Source: Chara braunii (taxonomy: Eukaryota; Streptophyta; Charophyceae; Charales; Characeae). From it: a stretch of DNA of 58,114 bases. The stretch is from the NCBI GenBank assembly GCA_003427395.1, contig BFEA01000257.1, forward strand, positions 1,453,146-1,511,259. Direction: 5' to 3'. The notes below the pieces were generated by a model that saw only the letters and a list, made by a program, of their open reading frames with translations, did no database searches and was not told the DNA's origin. Position 1 is the first letter of the stretch; each line of letters opens with the position of its first letter. Both the position numbers and the translations under genes were made by a program. Positions 11,130-20,160 of this stretch are shown piece by piece.

Positions 11130-12260
11130 CCATCCTACCGACTGAAGTAGCGTGAGGCGAGCCGCGGGGCAGGAGACTCACCGGTTGCAGGTGTGTTGCT
11201 CATAAGTACGAACGAGCTAGAGATGGAGGGAGTCTGAGCATGCGTTGTAGATGGATGAAACGACTGGGGAAAGGAGGCTCCTGTTGGACACTGCTTTCCT
11301 AATAAGTGGAGTCAGAGTGCTGGTCATCTCGTTTGTCCTGTTTACCCTGCTAATGGCACTGTGGTAGCCGCTCGGTTTGTCAAAGTTCAGCGTTGGTAAT
11401 CGCATCACCGGTTGTGGGCGACACCAGGATTCTGACCAAACTGACGTGGGGACTGCACGCGTGGTATGAGGCACGTACCCTCAACACGGACATCAAGTGA
11501 CGAAGAGGGCTACCAATGTGACAGAGTACGACCGTGTGAGCAGATTGTGCAGACTGATTATTCGCTTGTTGCTGCGGTTGCGTTCGCTATGATTGTTGTA
11601 TGCAATCGATCTGGTTGGGCTTCCTCTACGCATTATGCCTCGTTTCTTGCCTACCAACAACTGTGGGAGAAGCTGAGAGTGCACGCAAGCGAGGGTAGTG
11701 TATACTTGCCTGACCGAGGCGCTGCTCGTCCGACCAAGTGAAGCAGCGGGAAACAACTGCAGGATCAAGGACTTACCTGCTGGCTGAAGTGCCGCCCATC
11801 CCGTTAAAGCGAGGTGCGAGCAGTAGATATGGGGGCATACCTGTGAGTCGAAGCGGTCAAGAGACCGGCCACGAAGGTTGGAGACGTAACCGCTGGCGGG
11901 CCACGAAGGTTGGAGACGTAACCGCTGGCCGACCCAATGTGCACTACCGGACGAAGGAGCGACGAGCAAGCGGAGGGAGGAGCCCTACCTGTTGGTGGGT
12001 GTGTGGCTCATCCCAACAGCCTGCGTACCAAGGGGATCGGCCAGATTGCGTATTTTCTGCCGGCCAGTGTGCCGCTCGAGCTGAAGTTGGGCTGCAAATT
12101 CAGACACTTACCTGTGGATTGCAGCTCTGCTCTTTTCCCGTCGATCAGAAGCGGCAAGGAGGGGAGCCACTAGCCTGCATGCTTACCATTTGGTGGTGTG
12201 TTGTTCATTCACTGAGCGAAGTGGCTGGAGGAAGGGCCGCGAGGTTGCAGGCGTACTGAT
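11130..12260. repeat. Degenerate repeats with recurring donor-like motifs; 32-bp tandem duplication
   Basis: The minus strand repeatedly shows splice-donor-like sequence: CAGGTAAGT near 11774, CAGGTAGGG near 11985, CAGGTAAGTG near 12108, TGGTAAGC near 12184, and CGGTGAGTC near 11178. Similar phrases (ACACACC and variants) lie just upstream of several. On the plus strand an exact tandem 32-bp duplication starting GGCCACGAAGGTTGGAGACG occupies 11867-11898 and 11899-11930. No conserved protein was recognised in any frame. Confidence 0.4.
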
Positions 12261-12533
12261 GGCCTGAATACTTCGGGTCGTGAGTTGGGCAGGGTGGCTG
12301 AACTCGTTGGAAGGGAGGTCAACGAATGGTGTTTTGACTTCGGCTGACCAAGCTGCTGCGATTTTTGGCCGCCATTGCAGGGCCCTCAGGCGTATCAAGA
12401 AACCAAGGCCCTCTCACACGAGTATGAGAACACCTTTCTTGGATCTAAGAGTATCAAACCCGTCTCCTTCTGCCCTTCTTACTCTAAAACTAGTCTGTTG
12501 GTTCTGAGAGGAAGGCGGCAGGCGGGATTGCAA

Positions 12534-12584
12534 CCCGTAATCCGTGCCAAGGCCTCTGTGGGAGGTTGCCCCACCGATTACGGG
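12534..12584. repeat. Stem-loop, 9-bp perfect arms
   Basis: CCCGTAATC (12534-12542) pairs with GATTACGGG (12576-12584). Inside, GGCCTC and GAGGTTGCC can extend the fold. The function is unknown. From 12261 to 12533 and 12585 to 12871 I see no gene. Confidence 0.6.
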
Positions 12585-12871
12585 AGCTCTGTCGGAACCT
12601 AGGCAAGGTTCTGGAGGCAGGGAATTGACAGGTATACCACCTTCTGACTGTATGAACCCACTATACCCATGTTTGAATATCTCCCTCTAGTTTGACTGTT
12701 GTACGCATGTGTTCCCGTATGACTTTTGCTTTCTTTTCAAAATTTAATTTGACTGAATGAAAGAATGTGTGAGAGTGAAACTTAAGTTTCTTCTATATTT
12801 TGACAAAAAACAGATTAAGGGATGAACTGGGGGAAGGTGGGAGGAAGGCAGTTTGCATGTATTTAACCAGG

Positions 12872-14115
12872 CCAACCAAGGAGTGGGCATTGTTTCTAAG
12901 CTGAATGGTCCAGGGCTATGTTTATTTGGTTGTTTTCTTAAGGACCATGTATTGTTTCTAAGTTGAATGACCCGGTTGCTGTGTTTATTTATGAGGGTTT
13001 GACTGCCTGATCTTTGGGACCAAGCATTGTTTCTAAGTGAATGGCTTGGTCTGTCTGTTTCTTCTGGGGTTTCTGAGTGAAGTTAGGCTAAGGGTTCCAA
13101 CTCCATGCTTTGAATGATTTTGGGGATAGACTGAACATTGTTTCTAAGCTGAATGGTCCAGCCTCTTGTTTTATTTCTGTGGGAGGATTTTTTGTCTAAG
13201 GCTAAGCATTGTTTCTAAGTTGAATGGTTTAGCCCGAAGCCACGCACATAAGTATTAAACTGAGTATAACAGAAAATACCTAGGTTACCGGGCCGGACGT
13301 CCGGGACCCCCCTGACCGTCCGGGATGTCCGACCGGACGTCTGGTCGGACATCGGACCGGACAGGGTATGTCCGACGTAAAATATCATGTGGCTTCCAGC
13401 TTGTATTAGGTGTATGTCACCAAATTTTTGGATCATTTGGGCCAGTAGAATAAATAATAAAAATCTTTAAAGATTCATTCCCCATCTATATCCCTCTTAT
13501 CCCCACCAAAACCCCTTTTACCCTCCCTTCCCCCCCCAAATACCACCCTATTAGCAAATGCTCAGAAAAATCTGAATTTTTTTGTGGGGGGTCTCTAGGC
13601 CATGCGCAACACTCTCATAATTTTATTTTATTTTATTTATTTTTTTTGTGCCAAAAAAGCGTCGTCCGGAAATCCGGACGACGCGGGGGGGGGGGACGTC
13701 CGGTGGAGACGTCCGTTCTCCGGACCATTGGTAACCTAGGAAAATACCTTATTTATAATTGCACGTGAACTGACAGTTGGACATTGTTTCTAAGTTGAAT
13801 GGTTCATCGCTAAGCCATATAACTAAGAAGAGAAGGAAAGTCACGTAATATAATTAGAAGTAATATGGGCAAGCTGAGCATTGTTTCTAAGTTGAATGAC
13901 TCAGTCCCCTGCCCATATTTTCATTTCTTTTTTTTAACAAAGTCAGTAATTATTAAACTTTGGATTTTTAACAGTTCAGGGCAACTAAACAGTATTTCTA
14001 AGCTGAATGGTCTAGTCATATGCCCAAAGAAGAGAAAAGTAGTTGTGCAACCTGTTCGTGTATATCCTAATGCATGCTAGACATTGTTTCTAAGCTGAAT
14101 GGTCTAGCACCATGC
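12872..14115 (+). ncRNA. Array of nine stem-loops with invariant loop and co-varying stems (candidate structured non-coding RNA)
   Basis: A core reading CATT-GTTTCTAAGYTG-AATG-R recurs nine times, with cores at about 12888, 12950, 13025, 13136, 13207, 13782, 13879, 13990 and 14082. The CATT and AATG halves pair and leave a 12-nt loop. The extra R after AATG is a conserved bulge. Outside it the stem sequence changes from copy to copy but stays paired: GACCAAG/CTTGGTC (13018, 13045), GGCTAAG/TTTAGCC (13200, 13228), CTGAG/CTCAG (13874, 13900) and GCTAGA/TCTAGC (14076, 14103). The seventh copy has a further 10-bp perfect outer stem, AATATGGGCA/TGCCCATATT (13862-13871, 13910-13919). Compensatory change argues that the structure is selected in RNA. 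Transcript, strand and function are unknown; the strand given is the one on which I read the motif. Confidence 0.75.
13281..13739. mobile_element. MITE inserted in the hairpin array, with TIRs and 8-9 bp target duplication
   Basis: The terminal inverted repeat is CTAGGTTACC at 13280-13289 and GGTAACCTAG at 13730-13739. The flanks carry the direct repeat GAAAATACC (13272-13280 and 13740-13748), which counts as 8 or 9 bp depending on where the TIR is cut. Eight bp would fit hAT elements and nine bp Mutator-like elements. The interior is rich in CCGGAC phrases and contains a perfect 11-bp palindromic hairpin, GCGTCGTCCGG-AAAT-CCGGACGACGC in two arms (13659-13669, 13674-13684). There is no transposase, so it is non-autonomous. 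It separates the fifth and sixth hairpins of the array. Confidence 0.85.
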
Positions 14116-14190
14116 CATATGTAAGTTGGGTATAAAAGATAAATCATCTGAGAGTTTAATGAACTAATCTATGTGAATTTAACTTGGGGA

Positions 14191-14210
14191 TTGGTAAGAG
14201 TACTTACCAA
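14191..14210. repeat. Perfect 8-bp stem-loop
   Basis: TTGGTAAG (14191-14198) pairs with CTTACCAA (14203-14210) over a 4-nt AGTA loop. It lies between the two hairpin arrays and may belong to the same transcript. Confidence 0.6.
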
Positions 14211-14403
14211 TATGGTTTGGCCTTGCATGTGACTGAGTGAGATCACTACTTAGTCTGAGCTTCAGTTTGATAGGTAGTTGCTTTAGTTGCTCGTCAGGTG
14301 CTAGAGTCATAGGAGTTAGATCAATTTATGCATTTTCATAGCTAATTTTTTTTACTTACTTTGATCAATTCTCGCATTTTCTGGGATCATTTATCATACT
14401 TGG

Positions 14404-14960
14404 CTTTGTATAAATCTTGGTAAGCTACTTTCTCTATGGGAAGCGCTGCCGAAATTTATACAAAACCAAGGAATCAGTCAGATTTTGATTTTTTAAAATC
14501 CAGCTTGTCTAAATTTTATATATGGCTTAGTAAAAATATGGAAAGTCTCTTATTCTAAAAGGAATGTTGCCCAATTTTTTGCTAATACAGAGAGTTAGAC
14601 AAAATTGGATCTTGAGGAGTCAAAGTTATTTTTTATATCTTGAACTTAGCTTTGTATAAATTTTGAAAAGCTACTTTCTCTACGGGAACCGTTGCCGAAA
14701 TTTTTACAACTCTAAGGAGTTAGTTAAATTTTGTCTGGATAGAACTCAAGTCTTATGTTTGTGTTCATATCTGACTTAGTCTAAATCTTGAAAATGCTGC
14801 CCAAATTTTTACTAATTCAAGGAATTAGACAAAATTTAACTTTGTAGAGTTGATAATTATTTCAGCTATTCGTATTTGAGTTAATATAAATTATGAAAAG
14901 ACACTTTTCCTACGGGAAGCGTTGCCGGAATTTTCTTAGTTTAGAGGAGATAGATTATAT
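14404..14960 (+). repeat. Second stem-loop array, five ~115-bp units
   Basis: Five units start near 14405, 14525, 14650, 14773 and 14880. Each has an AT-rich left arm, a middle with YACGGGAAgCGTTGCCG or a shortened GTTGCCC form, and an AT-rich right arm that is complementary to its own left arm. Examples are TTGTATAAAT/ATTTATACAA (14406-14415, 14454-14463), CTTAGTAAAAAT with a TTTTTTGCTAA partner in unit two, and TTGTATAAATTT with AAATTTTTACAA in unit three. The phrase AAGGAGTTAGA follows most units. Arms differ between units but remain paired. Confidence 0.65.
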
Positions 14961-15354
14961 TTTGACAGGTGACGATCCTGGCGACCCACCCTAAATAGGG
15001 AGGACTATGTCAAAGGTCTACCTTTTCCTTGGACACTGACTTAGGGGTAAACTTAGACTTAGCTGGCAGACAACCTTGAATAAGAATGTGTTATGGAGAT
15101 TCATTCCCCATACACTGATGATTTAACTTGGGCGTTAACCTGTCTTATAATATAGGTGTCTTTGATCATTCTGACACAAGAATTGGATTTAGTTCAGCTT
15201 AATCCTACGAGGATCATTATCTGTTATCATTGATAAAATGTCAGTTGCCGATTCATCGATTTACAACTCAACTCCAATCTACTCTCGTTACCCAACCTAA
15301 AGGCTCTAGCCCAGATGATTTATACTTGTTTTATTAAGTTTTTCACCTAAGTAG
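14961..15354. other. No feature recognised
   Basis: Moderately AT-rich sequence between the second hairpin array and a fragmentary MITE. I see no open frame of note, no repeat and no RNA gene. Confidence 0.4.
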
Positions 15355-15434
15355 CATGGGTTATCTGGCCGGATAATTTGGTCGGATTATCTGGCCGGAT
15401 GATCGGGGAGTAGGATCATCCGAAAATCCGGATG

Positions 15435-15475
<41 letters not shown>
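15355..15475. mobile_element. Fragment of a second copy of the CCGGA-rich MITE family, then poly(A) at the gap edge
   Basis: GGTTATCTGGCCGGATAAT and CTGGCCGGATGATC echo the start of the element at 13281. ATCATCCG (15415-15422) pairs with CGGATGAT (15429-15436), corresponding to the GTCGTCC/GGACGAC hairpin of the first copy but with paired changes in both arms. An A-run (15438-15475) leads into the assembly gap, so the right end is missing. Confidence 0.55.
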
Positions 15476-16240
15476 NNNNNNNNNNNNNNNNNNNNNNNNN
15501 NNNNNNNNNNNNNNNNNNNNNNNNNNNNNNNNNNNNNNNNNNNNNNNNNNNNNNNNNNNNNNNNNNNNNNNNNNNNNNNNNNNNNNNNNNNNNNNNNNNN
15601 NNNNNNNNNNNNNNNNNNNNNNNNNNNNNNNNNNNNNNNNNNNNNNNNNNNNNNNNNNNNNNNNNNNNNNNNNNNNNNNNNNNNNNNNNNNNNNNNNNNN
15701 NNNNNNNNNNNNNNNNNNNNNNNNNNNNNNNNNNNNNNNNNNNNNNNNNNNNNNNNNNNNNNNNNNNNNNNNNNNNNNNNNNNNNNNNNNNNNNNNNNNN
15801 NNNNNNNNNNNNNNNNNNNNNNNNNNNNNNNNNNNNNNNNNNNNNNNNNNNNNNNNNNNNNNNNNNNNNNNNNNNNNNNNNNNNNNNNNNNNNNNNNNNN
15901 NNNNNNNNNNNNNNNNNNNNNNNNNNNNNNNNNNNNNNNNNNNNNNNNNNNNNNNNNNNNNNNNNNNNNNNNNNNNNNNNNNNNNNNNNNNNNNNNNNNN
16001 NNNNNNNNNNNNNNNNNNNNNNNNNNNNNNNNNNNNNNNNNNNNNNNNNNNNNNNNNNNNNNNNNNNNNNNNNNNNNNNNNNNNNNNNNNNNNNNNNNNN
16101 NNNNNNNNNNNNNNNNNNNNNNNNNNNNNNNNNNNNNNNNNNNNNNNNNNNNNNNNNNNNNNNNNNNNNNNNNNNNNNNNNNNNNNNNNNNNNNNNNNNN
16201 NNNNNNNNNNNNNNNNNNNNNNNNNNNNNNNNNNNNNNNN
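15476..16240. other. Assembly gap (765 N)
   Basis: All bases are N. Open frames spanning it are artefacts. The gap is preceded by a long A-run and followed shortly by another A-run (16261-16277), so the assembler may have failed on homopolymer or repeat sequence. Confidence 1.
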
Positions 16241-16316
16241 GGTGGGGGAATTCGTTCTTCAAAAAAAAAAAAAAAAAGTGTGGCAATGTATATTTCCATG
16301 TTCTAGTGGTAGATTC

Positions 16317-16388
16317 ATCTGATTTTGCTCATCAGATCGATGAGAGTACCATGAGGTTGGTTGTGCGGTTGGACACTTACCTGCTCTC

Positions 16389-16446
<58 letters not shown>

Positions 16447-16448
16447 AG

Positions 16449-16487
<39 letters not shown>

Positions 16488-16511
16488 CACACACACACAT
16501 ACACACACACG
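16317..16511. repeat. Compound microsatellite (CT)n(CA)n with a small stem-loop before it
   Basis: ATCTGAT...ATCAGAT forms a stem-loop at about 16318-16339. A CT-dinucleotide run occupies about 16384-16442 and a CA run about 16450-16510. The apparent Cys-Val and Arg-Glu frames on the minus strand are products of the microsatellite. Confidence 0.9.
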
Positions 16512-17814
16512 GCTCGCGTTTAACGCGTTCAAAACATGAATGTGAAACGCAAGTTCATTGAACGCGAGACAACAATGGTGTAGTGTGTGCTCCTTTGGTT
16601 TAATCTTTGATGTGATTGCAGATATGTTTGTGGTTCGGACTTTGGATTTGACTGTCTGCGATCACATGTATATGTATGACTGAGAGGAGACTCACTGTGA
16701 CTGTGAAAAGTCATCGTCACATATTTATAACCCTTTATATATATGTACCTACATATGCCTTGAGTACTTGCGCGGCCTACTGTGACCATGCGTAAAGGTT
16801 AAACAGATTATGCATTGAGAGAAAAGGGAGATCCCCCTTTATCCTTTGCTTTTTATTTTTATAGTTGGACGTTGTAGTCCGTGGCAGCCGTCAAAGTCAA
16901 ACCCCTTGAGTTCTCTCTAGGCCCTGGATGATGGAGCTGGTCTCCAGGGCCATAAGAGACGATTCTCACCACAGGTACGAACCTGTGTACCACCCACTCT
17001 CTGCAGGGTGTAGAAGAGGGTGTGGTTCTCAACCGCACTTGGCGGTTTGTCTAGCATCGAGAGATTACCCCCTCAAGGCGCGTGTCAGTCAACACTTGAA
17101 TGTCAAATGCGACCCTCGAGATTAACAACGACCGCATGAGTATGAGTACTATATAGTACGTCATCATTGCGACTGCTTGTGTATGCTTGCATTGCTCATC
17201 GATATGAGAAGGCCCTGCGTCCGCGCGGTTTTATGCTAAGTCTCACACGCGATGCCTATCCGATTTCCACGTCGGAAGGTTATGGGATGGCGAGTGTTGT
17301 TGTGTTGTTTTGTTTTGTGATGTTTCGTATGTGTGTGTGTGTGCATTTTAATTTTTATGTTCTTAGTGTGGTGTAACATGTGGTGAGTTGAATGTGTCCT
17401 AGTCGACCGACGGCGAACTGCGTATGGGACTTCAGCCCCCCAGTGCGTCGGTTCACGTGTGAGTCCGATAGAGGTGTGGGACCGCGCGTATCCCCTATGC
17501 TACAGCATACGAGAAATGCCGCCTCGGTTGGTCCACCTCTGCAATTGCAACTGATTAACTTTTGTACTGTGGACTGGTAGCTTGGCGGGGATACACCAAC
17601 CGAAGGGAGGTGACAGCTCTCGCAGGTGGAGGTAAAATTGTACCTCGCATTGACCCTATCCTGTCGTAGGGGCTCGCGAGAGGTATGGCTGGCGCACTCG
17701 GCCGGAGCGGCTTGCGGAAGCTCCGTGTGTATCGCAATTACGACCAACTCCTGCATGACGCGGTCGGGAGGGTCCCGCCCTGCGAGGGACCGATGCGCTC
17801 AACACCGTTACCTT
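16512..17814. other. No gene recognised
   Basis: A hairpin-prone segment at 16967-17030 (CACAGG...CCTGTG) resembles a T-arm on the minus strand, but no cloverleaf forms. The (GT)n at about 17331-17342 is short. No frame looks like a known protein. Confidence 0.4.
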
Positions 17815-18895
17815 AGACTTCCAACCCTCGATCTTAACCTCGACCTGGGGTGTTGGGCCACCCCTCCGTCATGCTTTGGCGGTAGTACTTCACCTTTTTA
17901 ATTTTTTCTAAGATCTAACCTTTACGCTCAACTATAACTTAGGTGTTGGACCACCCCTTCGTCATGCTTCGGCGATAGCCTTACACCTCCGCATTTTAAC
18001 TTAGCTTGCTATGCCAGCCCATGGCTCTACCTTAAACCCTTACGTGTCAGAACGCCCTTCCACGTATGCTTCGGCAGTTCCCCTACACCGTTATCCCTAA
18101 CATACTATCTCACCTTTAACCTTTACCTCACCCCATAACCACAGACCTTAATCCTCGCCCCATCTATAGGTATCGGGTTGCCCCTTCACTTACGTTCTAG
18201 CGACAGCTTTCTCACCCCCGACTTGTCCTATCTTTGGTACCTCCTATGCATCGAGTCACCCTTCCGTCCAAGGATGTTGGCGGTCACCCCTTCGTCCAAA
18301 GGTATCGACAGTCACCCCTCCATCCAGAGGACATCGGCGGCTTCCCTTCCACCTTGGTATCGGCGGTTCCCCCCTCTTCACCAAGACATCAGCGTGTCGT
18401 CGAGTGTCAAAGGTCCTATCATGCATGCAAGGGGCCACCCCTTCACCTAGTACGGCTTCAGCGATGGGCCCCTATGTCGTACCAACAGTCATATGAGTGA
18501 GGGGTCACCCTTCCACCCTCCGGCTTCAGCGACAAACCCTCACTGCCAGTTCAATCATCAGGCATACCGGCAAGGGTCACCCTTCTGCCTTTCAGCCTTC
18601 GCGGCAGACCCTCATTGTCAAGTTGCTGGACACTTAAGCGCGGGACCACCTCTCCACTTCTTGGTTTCGGCGACGGACTCTTAGTCCTAGGTGCTAATCC
18701 GGTAAGCGAGGGGTCACCCTTCCAATCATATTTCAATGGTGGACCCTCAGTGTTGAACCGTTAGCCACACAAGCGAGGGGTCACCTGCCCGCTTAACGCT
18801 TCTGTGGTGGACACTCACCGTCAAACCGTTAGTCGTATAAGCGAGGGGCCACCCTTCCAGTCACGCTTCGGCGGTGAACCCTCAGTGCTGAATTG
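17815..18895. repeat. Degenerate tandem array, ~45-70 bp units
   Basis: The phrases GGGCCACCC or GGGGTCACCCTTCC, then GCTTCGGCGGT or GCTTTGGCGGT, recur about 15 times. The last units (from about 18480) have a longer ~67-bp period with ACCCTCAGTGYTGAACCGTTAG between them. Within a unit GAGGGGTCACC can pair with the following GGTGGACCCTC. Related units lie at 8.27-8.88 kb. This is probably a satellite or minisatellite and no coding frame persists through it. Confidence 0.75.
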
Positions 18896-19277
18896 CCTTC
18901 ACTCAATTCACACAGCAAAGATAAGACGCACCAGAAATAAAACACTCATACAAATAACACAGTCTGTATCCCATTCCAACACAAACACAGGTGCAGAGGA
19001 AGAGATACAAACAGGGAAGTATAAAGAGGGCAAAAGGGATGTGGTCCTACATGCGGTTCCATGCCTCCAGAGTCTCACCTAGACTCCAGCAAAGCTCCCG
19101 CAATCGGTGGTTTCACCCCCACAAGGGCCTTAATGAAGCTCGGTGGGTTGCAATCCCACCCGCTGCCTTCCTCTCCTGAACGAAGGACTAGAAGTGAATC
19201 AGGACCAGGTAGCAGTGCTAGATCTGGCGTTCAACAATGGATGAAGAGGTGCTGATTCATAAGACACCATTAATGTG

Positions 19278-19360
19278 AGGGACGCTGGACCCGCTTTCCA
19301 GCAGGTGCTGCTCCCCACCAATAGATGGAGCTTCCCAAGGAAAAAAAAAAAAAAAAAAAA
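19278..19360 (+). mobile_element. LINE or SINE 3' tail with poly(A), plus strand
   Basis: The conserved tail module reads GGGACGCTGGACCCGCTTTC, then CAGCAGGTGCTGCTCC, CCACCAATAGATGGAGC, and a 20-nt A-run at 19341-19360. The same module occurs on the minus strand at 26.1, 28.3 and 31.1 kb. This copy lacks the second, variable-stem hairpin that the others carry just before the A-run. The sequence upstream (18896-19277) may be its 3' UTR, but I recognise no coding domain there. Confidence 0.75.
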
Positions 19361-19599
19361 GGAATGGCAGAAGAAGGAAGCTTGAGACTCTCAAGATACA
19401 AGGATGGTTCTCTCATACTCGCATGGAGAGGGCCTTAAATTCTTCAAGTCCTGAGGGCGCCGCAACGGCTACCAACGCTCTGAAGTCCTTTGGCTCAGAG
19501 TTCGCTCTGTTCAAGGGTCTCCTTCCACCGGTCAACCTCTCCTCCCGTATTCAATGCACTACTTCCCTCCTGGTCAATGTCACCATATCACGAACCCTG

Positions 19600-20160
19600 T
19601 TCCAGCTTCGTTGAGACAATAACCTGCTGCTGCTGAGAACAGCAGCACCTTGAAGTAGTACCAGTATGAGTCCTAACAGCACCGGCCTCGAGAAATCAGC
19701 AGCTTCTGCTGAAGACTGCAACAATCTGTCATAAAAAAAAAAAACAGTCCTTGCTGTGAACTGTAGCATCATCTGCCTGAGGAAACTGCATCAACGCCTG
19801 TCTCAAAAAAAACATAGCAGCATCCGCTCGAGAAAACTGCACTGACCAGGACCCCCCCATTGGTACCCGGAAGCCGCAGCGAACAACCAGAAGTTTGTGG
19901 CAATAACCAGGAGCTCTCAACACTAACCAGATTCCAACTAGAGTAACCAGAAGTCAGCTGCGACAATCTGTTTGGAAGACAACATCAGCCTGTTGTGGGA
20001 CCAGGAGCACTCTACTTCAAAAGACAGGAGCAGCACTGAGGTGACCGATCAGCAACTTCAATCTAAGTAAACCAGCAGCCTCGAACAGCACCCTTGATCC
20101 GGGGGAACCACAACTGCAGTTCTCCACTTTGATGTCGCTAACAGTCTCCCGCACAGAGCA
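19600..20160. repeat. Degenerate short repeats (CAGCAGC / CTGCTGAAGAAACTGCAACA)
   Basis: Short phrases such as AGCAGC, TGCTGA, GAAACTGCA and ACCAGAAG recur at irregular 30-50 bp spacing, mixed with two short A-runs (19733 and 19806). It looks like an old minisatellite and has no protein signature. Confidence 0.45.

Noticed and set aside
11493-11969. 158-codon minus-strand open frame
   Set aside because: No recognisable domain, and it spans the exact 32-bp tandem duplication.
12872-14115. CRISPR-like repeat/spacer array
   Set aside because: The repeats are evenly spaced, but the context is eukaryotic, the conserved part is a loop, and the flanking sequence pairs with itself and is not unique spacer sequence.
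12872-14115. Hammerhead or twister ribozyme, snoRNA cluster
   Set aside because: The core lacks CUGAUGA...GAAA of the hammerhead and the twister consensus; CTGA occurs, but there is no paired box C (RUGAUGA), and the conserved segment is a hairpin loop.
15387-16322. Long open frames across the first N gap
   Set aside because: They consist of N and homopolymer translation only.
16259-16561. Cys-Val and Arg-Glu repeat proteins
   Set aside because: They are translations of the (CA)n and (CT)n microsatellites.
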